Part shown: positions 1 to 8,516 of the stretch, piece after piece | How positions within the stretch are numbered: position 1 is the stretch's first letter | How the letters are laid out: each line of letters starts with the position of its first letter | Assembly (NCBI GenBank): GCA_900540735.1 | Contig: UQHB01000009.1 | Coordinates: 9,641-73,640 of the forward strand | Direction: 5' to 3' | Length of the DNA stretch: 64,000 bases | Origin: an uncultured Megasphaera sp. | GTDB lineage: Bacteria; Bacillota; Negativicutes; Veillonellales; Megasphaeraceae | Notes under the pieces: generated by a model | Told to the model about the DNA's origin: nothing | Seen by the model: only the letters and a program-made list of their open reading frames with translations | Databases searched by the model: none | Program-made: the position numbers and the translations under genes

Positions 1-972
1 CCACAAGATACGCCGTACACGTGGGTCACACCCACAGGGCGCAGTCTCCCCTTCTACGTAACGGCTGACAGGCATTGCGATTGCGGCCCTTTAGGCGGTA
101 TCGAAGCCGGCATGGCCCAGTGTGTCTCGTCGTGGTATGCGGTTCTATCTGTAGACATGCCATATTACGATTTTGCTTTCTTTGCAGAGCAACTCCCGAG
201 GCTTGCTCGCTACACAGGTTCAGAACGGCCCGTATTATTGCCTAAAATAGAGGATAATACAGCCAGTAAAGGCGGTTTTCAGCCCTTAGCGGCTATGTAT
301 CCACGAGCAGTGTTGCCGCAAATTCAGCAGGCCTTCCACGACCAAGAATACAAAGTACGCCGTATGTTCCGCACGTATCCGACGATCATTGTCAACGAAA
401 CGGCACGGCAACGAGTCTACCAGAATGTAAATACGCCGCTCGAGTATAAAGACGCCCGTTTGGCAGACGTAATGAAGACACGGCGCGTACCGGTCTTCTC
501 CATTACAGCCGACGCGTCGGGCACAGGTAAGACGACTGTTGCCGTCGCCTTGATCAAGCTCCTCATTGGCCAAGGCTATCGTGTAGGCTACATTAAGAGT
601 ACCCATCACCTTGTGACGGGTGAAGCAGAAGGTACGGATACAAATTTAGCGCGCAAAGCTGGCGCATCCATGATACGGCTCGTTACGCCTGCAGACATCC
701 CAGCTAGTGAAAACAAGGAAGAGTATATTTTCCGTTTATCCCAGCGTTTTTCTGTCGATGTGGTCTTAGTCGAAAGCCGCCGTCACGGCCCATTTCCACG
801 CATCAAGATTTGTCCCTTTGGGCCTGATGCTGAAGCCCTGGACTGCACGAGCTCCGTAACAGCCGTGATTAGTCATAAGGGCAATCCTCTTAGCAAAACG
901 GTGCATCAGTTTTCCCGTGATAATCTGGCCCCAGTCTTTGCGTACATTGCCCATTATTCGCCGCCAGTATAG
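1..972 (+). CDS. mobAB: MobA-MobB fusion (5' partial): molybdenum cofactor guanylyltransferase / Mo-guanine dinucleotide synthesis protein
   Basis: The frame is open from base 1, so the N-terminus lies outside the window. The first visible part ends in a MobA-like block with the motif CGPLGGIEAGMA (around bases 82-117), the conserved part of MobA that attaches GMP to molybdopterin. From about base 490 a MobB domain follows, with a P-loop of the form SGTGKTT and a KSTHH motif typical of MobB GTP-binding adaptors. MobA and MobB are usually separate proteins; here they are one chain. The gene lies 158 bases upstream of fdhF, whose product needs the bis-MGD cofactor that MobA makes, so the context agrees. 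An internal ATG at 112 is not the true start, because MobA homology continues upstream of it. The fusion reading is secure; the length of the missing N-terminus is unknown. Confidence 0.88.
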   Translation, partial: PQDTPYTWVTPTGRSLPFYVTADRHCDCGPLGGIEAGMAQCVSSWYAVLSVDMPYYDFAFFAEQLPRLARYTGSERPVLLPKIEDNTASKGGFQPLAAMYPRAVLPQIQQAFHDQEYKVRRMFRTYPTIIVNETARQRVYQNVNTPLEYKDARLADVMKTRRVPVFSITADASGTGKTTVAVALIKLLIGQGYRVGYIKSTHHLVTGEAEGTDTNLARKAGASMIRLVTPADIPASENKEEYIFRLSQRFSVDVVLVESRRHGPFPRIKICPFGPDAEALDCTSSVTAVISHKGNPLSKTVHQFSRDNLAPVFAYIAHYSPPV

Positions 973-1014
973 CCGTTATTCACTAGAAAGTATATTCATG
1001 CGTATCCTTTTATA

Positions 1015-1043
1015 TTGACTATGTTCCATAAGAATACTATCAT
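1015..1043 (+). promoter_or_regulatory. Predicted sigma-A-type promoter of the fdhF operon
   Basis: TTGACT (1015-1020) and TATCAT (1038-1043) are separated by 17 bases, in the gap between mobAB and fdhF. This suggests that fdhF, the ferredoxin subunit gene and moeA can be transcribed independently of mobAB. Prediction only. Confidence 0.5.
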
Positions 1044-1130
1044 ATAGTTGTAATTAATAGTAAATTGGCTAGTATTCTACAAAAAGTACTCTATGCTTAT
1101 GTATCATGCATTACGAAAGAGAGGAAGCGT

Positions 1131-3323
1131 ATGGAACAATTCAAAACAATTCGCACGATCTGTCCCTATTGCGGTACAGGCTGTGCCATTGAATGTACAG
1201 TAGACACGAAGGCGAACCGCATCATCGAAGCCAAAGGTGCAGCAGACGGCATTAACAACGAAGGCCGCCTCTGTCTCAAAGGCTTATACGGCTGGGATTA
1301 TCTCAATGACCCCCAGATTTTGACACGTCGTATTCGCACGCCTATGATTCGCCGCCAAAAAGGGGCTCCCTTAGAAGAAGTATCGTGGGACGAAACTATC
1401 CGCTTTGCGACGGATAAATTAAAGGCTATTATGAAACAATATGGCCCGGATGCCGTTATGGGTGCCGGTTCCGCTCGTGGGCCTGGAAATGAAACGGCTT
1501 ATTTAACACAGAAATTCATGCGCGCAGTCATTGGAACGAACAACATCGACCACTGCGCCCGTGTCTGACACGCTCCTTCAGTCGCCGGGCTCGGCGATTC
1601 AGTTGGCGAAGGTGCCATGTCTTTCAGTCTCCCTGAGCTGGAAGACGCAGAAGTTATTTTCAACATGGGCTACAACGGCCCAGTCTCTCACCCTCTCGTA
1701 GCACGCCGTATTGTGCGCGCTAAAAAGAAGGGTGCTAAAATTATTTGTGTCGATCCACGGCGGACAGAAACGGCACGTATTGCCGATATTTACTTGCCTA
1801 TTAAGGGTGGCACGAACATGCTCTTCCTCGTTTCCATGGCGCACGTCATGATTACGGAAGATTTGATTGACCATGAATTTATTGAAGCCCACACCGTGGG
1901 CTTTGCAGAATATGCTAAAGAAGTGGCTAAACCGGAACATTCCCCCGAAGCTGTCGCAGACCAGACGCAGCTCAACCCGGAAGACGTGCGTAAAGCAGCT
2001 CGTCTCTTCGCGTCGTCGAAGCACACTATGACGCTCTGGGGTATGGGGGTAGCCCAATTCTCTCAAGGTGTTGAATGCGTCATTGCCTGCTCTAATCTCT
2101 GTCTCATGACTGGGAACTTCGGGCATTATGCAACCGGTGTCGGCCCTGTGCGCGGCCAAAACAACGTCCAAGGCACATGCGATATGGGCGTTCTCCCAAA
2201 TGAGTATCCAGGCTACCAGAAAGTGACTGACCCGGAAGTACGAAAGAAATTCGAACAAGCTTGGGGCGTGCCCCTCTCACCGCACAATGGCATTCCGTTG
2301 ACGTGGGTGCCGGACCGGGTGCTCCGTGAAAAAGACCCGAAAAAGCAGATTCACGCGTACTACATTATTGGTGAAGACCCGGCTCAGTCGGACCCGGATT
2401 TACAAGAAATCCGCGAAGCTTTGTCGAAAGTAGACCTCTTGATTTTACAAGATATTTTCTTCAATAAAACGAGTGAATATGCCGATATCCTCCTCCCGGC
2501 CACGGCTTGGGGTGAACACGAAGCCGTCTACTCGTCGTGCGACCGCCGCTTCCAGCGTGTCCACAAACTCATTGAACCGCAGCCAGGCTGTAAGACAGAC
2601 TGGGAAATTATTTGCCTCTTAGCCAATGCCATGGGCTATCCCATGCATTACAATAATACTCAGGAAATTTGGGATGAAATGCGCCATTTAGCACCGAAAT
2701 TCATTGGTGCGACCTATGAAAAACTAGAAATGGACCACGGCATTCAGTGGCCTTGTTACTCCGAAGACCCGTCCGATATTGGCACGAAGTTCCTTCATGA
2801 AGGAGCCCAATTTGCAACACCTGATAAGAAAGGCCATTTCTATTACTATCCGTACAAGCCGGTCCATGAAAAGGAAAGTCCTGAATATCCTTTGACCTTG
2901 GCTACAGTCCGCGAAGTCGGCCACTACTCCGTCCGCACGATGACGGGCAACTGCCGTCTCTTGCGCTCCCTCGAAGATGAACCAGGCCATATTACGATGA
3001 ATCCGGAAGATTGCAAGGCCCTGGGCTTGACGAAAGGCGAATTAGTCCGCGTCGTTTCTAAGCGCGGCTCGACGATTACGCGCTGTCTCCCCACAGAACG
3101 GGTTGCCAAAGGGGCTACATACATGACTTATCAATGGTGGGTCGGTGCGTGTAACGAATTGACCAGTGCCAATCTCGACCCGAAGAGCAATACGCCGGAG
3201 TTAAAATACTGTGCATGCCGCGTTGAAAAAATCGATGACCAAGCTGCAGCAGAAGCACTGATTCGCGACCAATACGCCTACATTCGGCAGCAAATGGGCA
3301 TTACAGGAGGTACGCATGAATAA
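1131..3323 (+). CDS. fdhF: Selenocysteine-containing formate dehydrogenase catalytic subunit (FdhF/FdhH type)
   Basis: Molybdo(tungsto)-bis-MGD enzyme that oxidises formate to CO2. The reading frame is interrupted only by an in-frame TGA at 1566-1568, in the context CARV-TGA-HAPSVAGL. This is the exact active-site setting of selenocysteine in FdhF (Sec followed by the catalytic His), so the two open frames form one protein of 730 residues with Sec at position 146; E. coli FdhF has 715 residues with Sec140. The N-terminus carries the [4Fe-4S] motif CPYCGTGC...C followed by GRLCLKG. The start is the ATG at 1131, preceded by GAGAGGAAG; the upstream TTG at 1065 lacks a Shine-Dalgarno sequence. 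The 3' end overlaps the next gene by 8 bases. A membrane anchor is absent and no signal peptide is visible, so the enzyme is probably cytoplasmic and part of a soluble formate dehydrogenase or formate-hydrogen complex. Confidence 0.96.
1566..1608 (+). promoter_or_regulatory. UGA selenocysteine codon and predicted SECIS hairpin
   Basis: Fourteen bases after the UGA begins a perfect 6-bp stem, TCGCCG (1582-1587) with CGGCGA (1592-1597), closing a GGCT loop. Bacterial SECIS elements lie directly downstream of the UGA inside the coding sequence and expose a G-rich loop to SelB; the position and loop agree with this. The fold was made by eye. Confidence 0.75.
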
Positions 3324-4062
3324 ATCCATCAAAGCAGACCCGAAACTCTGCATTGGCTGCCGCACGTGCATGATTGCCTGCGTCGTCAGCCACACGGGAA
3401 AACGGATTTTTGAAATCGACCCGAATAGTTACGATTTCAATCCCCGTATCCATATCGAAAAGACAAAGACCATGACGAAACCCGTCCAGTGTCATCATTG
3501 CCCAAAGCCCTTCTGTATGGCTGCGTGCCCCTTTGATGTCATTACTCTCGGCAAAGAGTCGGTCGACCTCGACGAAAGCCGCTGTACAGGCTGTGGCTTC
3601 TGTGCCGATGCCTGTCCCTTTGGGGCCATTACGATGGCCGAAATTTACCATCCTAACGAAAAGGTCGCAGCGAAAGCCATTCCGGCACCAGACATTGCTA
3701 AAGCTCGGGAATTAGAAGCGCAGCAACAGCAAGGGCAGACGCAGCAGAAACCGGCTGGATTTTTCCACAATCTCCGCTCTCTCTTCGGCGGTCGTGGCCG
3801 TAAAGGACAAAACCAACCGCAACCAAAGCGGTGTGATGAAAAACCACTTCCCTTGCAGAATGGAAAATTCTCCTTGCGGACGATTGCCTATAAATGCGAC
3901 CTCTGTGCGCACACAGAAAAAGGACGGCCAGCCTGTGTCGATGCGTGCCCCACAGAAGCACTGGCCCTCGTCGACCCGGCAGCAATTACAGCGAAAGCAA
4001 AAGCCGCCATGGCCGCCAAAGCGGCAGCAGCCAAGAAAGCAGCAGCCCAGCAGAAGGGATAA
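3316..4062 (+). CDS. Four-cluster [4Fe-4S] ferredoxin-type electron transfer subunit (HycB/HydN-like)
   Basis: A 248-residue iron-sulfur protein that probably carries electrons from FdhF to a partner such as a hydrogenase. Four cysteine groups fit four [4Fe-4S] clusters: CIGCRTCMIAC near the N-terminus, CHHCPKPFCMAACP, CTGCGFCADACP, and a C-terminal CDLCAHTEKGRPACVDACP. This is the arrangement of the HycB/HydN family. Two features are unusual: a glutamine-rich, then basic low-complexity linker of about 60 residues before the last cluster, and an Ala/Lys-rich tail after it. The gene overlaps fdhF by 8 bases and is followed within 4 bases by moeA, so the three genes form an operon. The partner oxidoreductase is not in the window. 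Confidence 0.9.
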   Translation: MNKSIKADPKLCIGCRTCMIACVVSHTGKRIFEIDPNSYDFNPRIHIEKTKTMTKPVQCHHCPKPFCMAACPFDVITLGKESVDLDESRCTGCGFCADACPFGAITMAEIYHPNEKVAAKAIPAPDIAKARELEAQQQQGQTQQKPAGFFHNLRSLFGGRGRKGQNQPQPKRCDEKPLPLQNGKFSLRTIAYKCDLCAHTEKGRPACVDACPTEALALVDPAAITAKAKAAMAAKAAAAKKAAAQQKG

Positions 4063-4066
4063 AACG

Positions 4067-5296
4067 ATGAAGCAAGTCATTGTTACGCTAGCAGAAGCAC
4101 AAACGCGCTGGCACGAAACGTTGCAACTCCATACGCTGCACACGGAATCAACTCCCTATACAGAGGCCTTAGGCAGCATCACAGCTGCCCCTATTACAGC
4201 AGCTACGCCCTATCCGCCGTACCATAAATCGCCTTTTGACGGCTACGCCTTAGGCCGAGGCAGTACAGGTCAGACCTTTCGCGTCATCGCGACTATTGGT
4301 GCTGGCGAAATCTACGACAGCCCTGTCGCGCCAGACGAAGCAGTCCGTCTCATGACGGGCTGTGCGGTGCCGGACTATTGTGACACGGTCATCATGCAAG
4401 AGCAAGTCGAACGGCATGGCGAGACCATGACGGTGACCGTACCTATTACACACGGTGCCAACATCGTCCCAGTCGGCGAAGAATGCCCGGCAGGCCAAGA
4501 GATTGCTCCAGCTGGTTCCGTCCTCACGAGTGGACTTCTAGCCGTTGCCGTCGGCCTTGGCACGTCGACCTTTACAGTCTATCCCAAAGTCCGCGTCTTA
4601 CTCCTCACGTCAGGGCACGAAGTCATAGCCCCTGGCGAAGACTTGACGAAAGGGAAAATTTATAATTCCAACGGCATTTTTCTCCAGTCCTTGCTTACCA
4701 AAGAAGGAACGGCAACGGTCACACACTATCACGTCTCTGATGAAGCCAGTAAATTAGCCGCTGAAATCCAAACAGTAAAGGCTTTGGCTGCTACAGCCGA
4801 CATGATTATCAGCACAGGTGGTGTATCGGTGGGCTTATTCGATACGATGCCCGTCATTTACGAAGCCCTCGGCGCGACCATGCTCTACAACCGCATTTCT
4901 ATGCGTCCTGGCTCGGCCTCTTACGGTGGCTATGTGCAACGTGCAGGAGGTCAAATCGTGCCGATTTTAGGTCTTTCAGGCAATCCGTCTGCCGCCTTTA
5001 ACGCGTACCATCTCCTAGCAGTACCTGTCTTGCACCGTCTCAGTGGCCGCAAAGACACGGCCTATCCTGTCGTTAATTGCCGCATGATAGGCGGTGTACA
5101 CAAGGAAAATCCTGTAGACCGCTTCATTCAAGGCCGTCTCATCTATGACCACGGCGAAGCAACATTTACACCGAATCACGTCATTACGTCCAGTGCCCTT
5201 CTTGGCTTAGCCCAAACGAACGGCCTCGCCATGATTCCCAAAGGCGCACAGCCCTGCCTTGCCGGTGACACCGTGCAGGTTCTGGCCTTACCCTAA
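4067..5296 (+). CDS. moeA: Molybdopterin molybdenumtransferase MoeA
   Basis: Inserts molybdate into adenylylated molybdopterin, the last step before MobA. The protein has 409 residues, the usual MoeA length. Recognisable blocks in order are the N-terminal SPFDGYAL segment, GCAVPDYCDTVIMQE, the MoaB/MogA-like core with TSGHEV and ISTGGVSVG, and GLSGNPSAAF. The start is the ATG at 4067, with a GAAGGGA Shine-Dalgarno sequence inside the 3' end of the preceding gene; an open frame extends further upstream, but it only shadows the ferredoxin gene. Its place as third gene of the fdhF operon fits supply of cofactor to the formate dehydrogenase. Confidence 0.95.
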   Translation: MKQVIVTLAEAQTRWHETLQLHTLHTESTPYTEALGSITAAPITAATPYPPYHKSPFDGYALGRGSTGQTFRVIATIGAGEIYDSPVAPDEAVRLMTGCAVPDYCDTVIMQEQVERHGETMTVTVPITHGANIVPVGEECPAGQEIAPAGSVLTSGLLAVAVGLGTSTFTVYPKVRVLLLTSGHEVIAPGEDLTKGKIYNSNGIFLQSLLTKEGTATVTHYHVSDEASKLAAEIQTVKALAATADMIISTGGVSVGLFDTMPVIYEALGATMLYNRISMRPGSASYGGYVQRAGGQIVPILGLSGNPSAAFNAYHLLAVPVLHRLSGRKDTAYPVVNCRMIGGVHKENPVDRFIQGRLIYDHGEATFTPNHVITSSALLGLAQTNGLAMIPKGAQPCLAGDTVQVLALP

Positions 5297-5366
5297 GATA
5301 CAGACAACAATAGCGCGTATTCCCTAGAGAGTACGCACTATTTGTATAGGTAAACGATTCATTCAA

Positions 5367-5375
5367 TGGTATAAT
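5367..5375 (+). promoter_or_regulatory. Predicted extended -10 promoter element
   Basis: TGGTATAAT (5367-5375) matches an extended -10 element (TGnTATAAT) 29 bases before the strong GAGGAGG ribosome site of the next gene. No good -35 hexamer is visible at the usual distance, which is common for extended -10 promoters. Confidence 0.45.
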
Positions 5376-5404
5376 AAAAGAAATACTTCTGAGGAGGAAC
5401 CTCT

Positions 5405-6421
5405 ATGCCTACATTACGTCCGAAAATGGCCTTGCTCGACCCTACGCCGACACCGCTCCAGTACTTATCCAATTTATCACAAGAAACGTTCCGCGAAATC
5501 TACATCAAACGGGACGACCTAACCCCCTTAGGCGGTGGCGGTAATAAGTTACGTAAATTAGAATATCTCATGTACGACGCGCTCCAACACGGCACGACGA
5601 CGATTATTACAGTTGGCGGCATCCAAACCAATCACGGCCGACTCACGGCTGCTGTCGCTGCGAAATACGGCCTGAAATGCATCATCGTCACGGTCGATGC
5701 CTATGACGGAGAATTAAGCGGTAATCTGCTCTTAGACAGCCTATTTGGTGCCCATGTAGTCGTCAAAACAGACGATGGCCGCGATACAGACACACAGCTC
5801 GCTGAAACAGTCGAAAAAATTATTGACACAGAAGTCGCAAAAGGGGAACAAGTCTACTTCATCCCTATGGGCGGCAGCGACGTGACCGGTATGCTCGGCT
5901 ATTACGACTGTGCCGCTGAATTAGACGTACAGGCCAAAGCCAACCATATCGACAGTGCCACCGTCTACGTCACTGTCGGCAGTATGGGCACATACATGGG
6001 TCTCTATTGCGGCCTCAAAGCCATCCAATCAAAACTGAACCTCGTCGGCATTGCCGTCATGCCGGTGGACGAAAAGAGATTGCACGACTATTTTAACGAA
6101 GCCAAAGAAACGTATGGCTTTACCTTTAACGACAGTGATATGCACATCGAAACGGGATATATTGGCGCAGGCTATAACGTCCCAGAACCGCGCGTCCGCA
6201 ACGCCATCCGCACCATGGCCAGCCATGAAGGCATCCTCCTCGACCCGTGCTACACAGGAAAAATGTTTGCCGGAGTCCTGGAGATGATTCACGAAAAGAA
6301 AATCAAACTAGGCCGCCCCATTATCCTCATGCACACAGGCGGTATGCCCGGATTATATACAAACTCCCATTTCCAAGCCTTTAATGAAGAAATGCAAGAC
6401 CACATTACTGTTATCAAATAA
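5405..6421 (+). CDS. PLP-dependent D-cysteine desulfhydrase / ACC deaminase family protein
   Basis: 338 residues of the fold-type II PLP family that includes D-cysteine desulfhydrase (DcyD) and 1-aminocyclopropane-1-carboxylate deaminase. The PLP-lysine motif is GGGNKLRKLEYL (about residues 45-56), and a GGIQTNHGR motif matches the phosphate/substrate loop. The C-terminal GRPIILMHTGG resembles the end of DcyD. The likely reaction is D-cysteine to pyruvate, H2S and ammonia, but substrate choice within this family cannot be read from the sequence. The gene has a GAGGAGG ribosome site, stands alone, and ends in a strong terminator shared with the convergent oxidoreductase gene. Confidence 0.85.
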   Translation: MPTLRPKMALLDPTPTPLQYLSNLSQETFREIYIKRDDLTPLGGGGNKLRKLEYLMYDALQHGTTTIITVGGIQTNHGRLTAAVAAKYGLKCIIVTVDAYDGELSGNLLLDSLFGAHVVVKTDDGRDTDTQLAETVEKIIDTEVAKGEQVYFIPMGGSDVTGMLGYYDCAAELDVQAKANHIDSATVYVTVGSMGTYMGLYCGLKAIQSKLNLVGIAVMPVDEKRLHDYFNEAKETYGFTFNDSDMHIETGYIGAGYNVPEPRVRNAIRTMASHEGILLDPCYTGKMFAGVLEMIHEKKIKLGRPIILMHTGGMPGLYTNSHFQAFNEEMQDHITVIK

Positions 6422-6456
6422 TCTTTTTTCTTCGCTCTCAGCAAGATACAAATGAT

Positions 6457-6526
6457 AAAGAGAGACCACTCCTTTTCTGGGCTGTTGTGTAGCTCCCAGC
6501 TTAAGAAAAGGGGTGGTCTCTCTTTT
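6457..6526. terminator. Bidirectional intrinsic terminator
   Basis: A long stem (AAAGAGAGACCACTCC at 6457-6472 with its near-perfect complement ending at about 6525) separates two convergent genes, with A and T runs at both ends. Confidence 0.85.
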
Positions 6527-6541
6527 GCCAGCTTGTATATT

Positions 6542-7540
6542 CTATTCCTTTATTTTCTGTGCCCATAGAGAATCTTGTAACAACTTCCGTCCTACGCCAA
6601 TGAGGTCAGCCGCCCCTTCTTGGAGCAATGCTTCCGCTTCTGCCCCAGTAGTCACACCACCGGTCAAGATAACTGGCACAGACACAGCCTCTTTGACCGC
6701 TTTCGACACATCTTTAAAATAGCCAGGATACTTCACCTTATCAGGACGAATATACCCAGCAATACCACCGGAAATATCCAGTAAATTCACACCATCCTGG
6801 ACAAACTGTCGGCATGCGGCAACAGCATCGTCAATCGTCGCACCGCCAGGCAAATAATCACACCCACCGAGGCGAATAGCCACCGGATAGTCAGCACCAA
6901 CAGCATCGCGGACAGCAGCAATGACTTCGCGGTGAAAGCGAATCCGATTTTCTAAAGAACCGCCATAGTCATCAGTCCGCTGATTCGTCAAGGGCGAATA
7001 AAACTGGTCTAACAAATAGCCATGAGCCGAATGGATTTCGACACCATCATAGCCAGCTTCCTGAGCACGACGGGCAGCAGCTGCATATTGCTGCACTAAC
7101 GCTTTGATTTCGTCTACCGTCAAAGCCCGCGGCATGGGCAGATTGCCTTTCCAGTGATTGCCAATCATCAGTGAACTAGGCCCTACAGGAGTTGTGCCAA
7201 TACTCTTGCAATCGGCAGCAGCACCGGCATGATTAATTTGGGCAAAAACCTTCGTCGCACCTACATTATGAATAGCCTCAACCAATTTCGTCAAGCCCGG
7301 AATGACTGCATCCGTTGCGAGCGACAACTGGCACGGACTCGCCTTGCTAAGGGGTTCAATAAAGGTGTGCTCCGTAATCATGAGGCCAATATAACCGCCA
7401 CGAGCGCGCCGTTCGTAATGCTGAATGAGCGCATCTGTCACGAACCCTTCAGGCGTAGACTTTTCCGTAGCCAGCGGCGGCATGACGAGGCGATTATGCA
7501 CGCGCACTATCCCTATGGTAATTCCCGTTTGTAACATCAT
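6542..7540 (-). CDS. NADH:flavin oxidoreductase, Old Yellow Enzyme family
   Basis: A 332-residue FMN-dependent TIM-barrel ene-reductase. Family landmarks are the N-terminal RVHNRLVMPPL, AQINHAGAAA, the VEIHSAHGYLLDQFYSPLTNQRTDDYGGS block with the substrate-binding His and the conserved Tyr region, and the C-terminal VILTGGV...DLIGVGRKLL phosphate-binding segment. The short length, without the FeS and FAD domains of 2-enoate reductases, puts it in the single-domain class (YqjM/NamA-like). The natural substrate is unknown; members reduce activated C=C bonds using NAD(P)H. It is monocistronic, with a GGAGGG ribosome site before tandem ATG codons. Confidence 0.9.
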   Translation of the reverse strand: MMLQTGITIGIVRVHNRLVMPPLATEKSTPEGFVTDALIQHYERRARGGYIGLMITEHTFIEPLSKASPCQLSLATDAVIPGLTKLVEAIHNVGATKVFAQINHAGAAADCKSIGTTPVGPSSLMIGNHWKGNLPMPRALTVDEIKALVQQYAAAARRAQEAGYDGVEIHSAHGYLLDQFYSPLTNQRTDDYGGSLENRIRFHREVIAAVRDAVGADYPVAIRLGGCDYLPGGATIDDAVAACRQFVQDGVNLLDISGGIAGYIRPDKVKYPGYFKDVSKAVKEAVSVPVILTGGVTTGAEAEALLQEGAADLIGVGRKLLQDSLWAQKIKE

Positions 7541-7693
7541 CGTATCCCTCCTACGTCGTAATTTATAATTGTATTGTACTATAAAACGAGTAGGACTATA
7601 ACTAGTTTGCCAAAAGTAGATGAAAAAGTTTTATAGCCTCATGAAAATATAGTATCCCTACTATAAATGTTACGTTACAAGAGAGAAAAAACG

Positions 7694-7722
7694 TTGACAT
7701 CCCCATCTATATGCCGTATAAT
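7694..7722 (+). promoter_or_regulatory. Consensus promoter of mntP
   Basis: TTGACA (7694-7699) and TATAAT (7717-7722) with a 17-base spacer is a perfect sigma-A promoter. Transcription would start near 7729, immediately before the riboswitch-like leader. Confidence 0.85.
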
Positions 7723-7730
7723 ACTGACAA

Positions 7731-7854
7731 TGCGTTAAGGGAGTAATCAGTGCAACTTAGCACAATAGTATCGACATAATGGCGCGCTTCGCCCGGTACT
7801 GTTTGAAATGATGAGACTTAAAGGCAGCAAGAGCTGTCTCTAAGTCTCTTTTTT
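7731..7854 (+). ncRNA. yybP-ykoY-type manganese riboswitch with terminator, upstream of mntP
   Basis: The leader opens with AAGGGAGTAA, which matches the conserved GGGGAGUA start of yybP-ykoY aptamers. It contains two internal hairpins and closes with ATGATGAGACTT, resembling the conserved 3' side. The last part (GAGACTTA, 7813-7820) also forms the left arm of an intrinsic terminator with TAAGTCTC (7841-7848) followed by six T. This is the layout expected for a transcriptional ON switch: Mn2+ stabilises the aptamer and prevents termination. The downstream gene encodes the Mn2+ exporter MntP, a classical yybP-ykoY target. The assignment is by eye and by gene context; the remaining bases between the OYE gene and the promoter (7541-7693) hold nothing else I can identify. 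Confidence 0.8.
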
Positions 7855-7892
7855 GTTGCTCCTTCATTCCATTATCGAAGAGAGGATATGAA

Positions 7893-8450
7893 ATGAATAT
7901 TGTAGAATTGTTATTATTAGCCATTGGCCTGTCCATGGATGCCTTCGCCGTCTCTGTCTGTAAAGGCTTGTCTTTAGGCAAAATCCAATGGAAACACATG
8001 GTCATTGCCGGTGCTTGGTTCGGAGGCTTTCAGGCCCTCATGCCTACCTTAGGGTACTATTTAGGGACATTCTTTACGGAAATCATTACGACGTATAACT
8101 TTTGGATTGCCTTCATTTTGCTCACCATCATTGGTATCAACATGATTCGCGAATCCTTTGGTCCGGCCGAAGATGTCAGCTCTGATATGGGCTTTTGGAC
8201 GATGCTCATGATGGCCGTCGCCACGAGTATTGATGCCCTCGCCGTAGGCGTGACCTTTGCCTTCATGGATGTCGCCATTATCCCGGCTGCCATTACCATT
8301 GGCTGTACGACCTTCATCTGTTCTCTTGCCGGTGTCAAAGCAGGCAGCCTCTTTGGCTTACGTTATAAAACTAAGGCTGAACGCGTTGGCGGTACAGTCT
8401 TAGTCCTCATTGGCTGTAAGATTCTCCTCGATGGACTTGGTATTATCTAA
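7893..8450 (+). CDS. mntP: Manganese efflux pump MntP
   Basis: A 185-residue integral membrane protein that exports Mn2+. It shows the two-fold repeat of MntP (DUF204), with the metal-binding signature GLSMDAFAVSVCKGL in the first half and ATSIDALAVGVTFAF in the second, and six predicted membrane segments. The length equals that of E. coli MntP. The start ATG follows GAGAGGATATGAA. Expression is predicted to depend on the manganese riboswitch in its leader. Confidence 0.95.
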   Translation: MNIVELLLLAIGLSMDAFAVSVCKGLSLGKIQWKHMVIAGAWFGGFQALMPTLGYYLGTFFTEIITTYNFWIAFILLTIIGINMIRESFGPAEDVSSDMGFWTMLMMAVATSIDALAVGVTFAFMDVAIIPAAITIGCTTFICSLAGVKAGSLFGLRYKTKAERVGGTVLVLIGCKILLDGLGII

Positions 8451-8459
8451 TAAATATAT

Positions 8460-8502
8460 GCAAAAGAGCTATTACGATACGCTTCGTAATAGCTCTTTTT
8501 AT
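8460..8502. terminator. Bidirectional intrinsic terminator
   Basis: AAGAGCTATTACGA and TCGTAATAGCTCTT form a 14-bp hairpin followed by T5 on the plus strand, between convergent mntP and the CoA-transferase gene. Confidence 0.85.
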
Positions 8503-8516
8503 ATGCCTTAATAGAG

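Noticed and set aside
1566..1568. TGA in fdhF read as a nonsense mutation or gene split
   Set aside because: The codon is exactly at the Sec position (CARV-U-HAPSVAGL) and is followed by a hairpin, so it is decoded as selenocysteine.
3794..4066. N-terminal extension of moeA
   Set aside because: The upstream part overlaps the ferredoxin gene, is low-complexity in this frame, and MoeA homology starts at the ATG at 4067.
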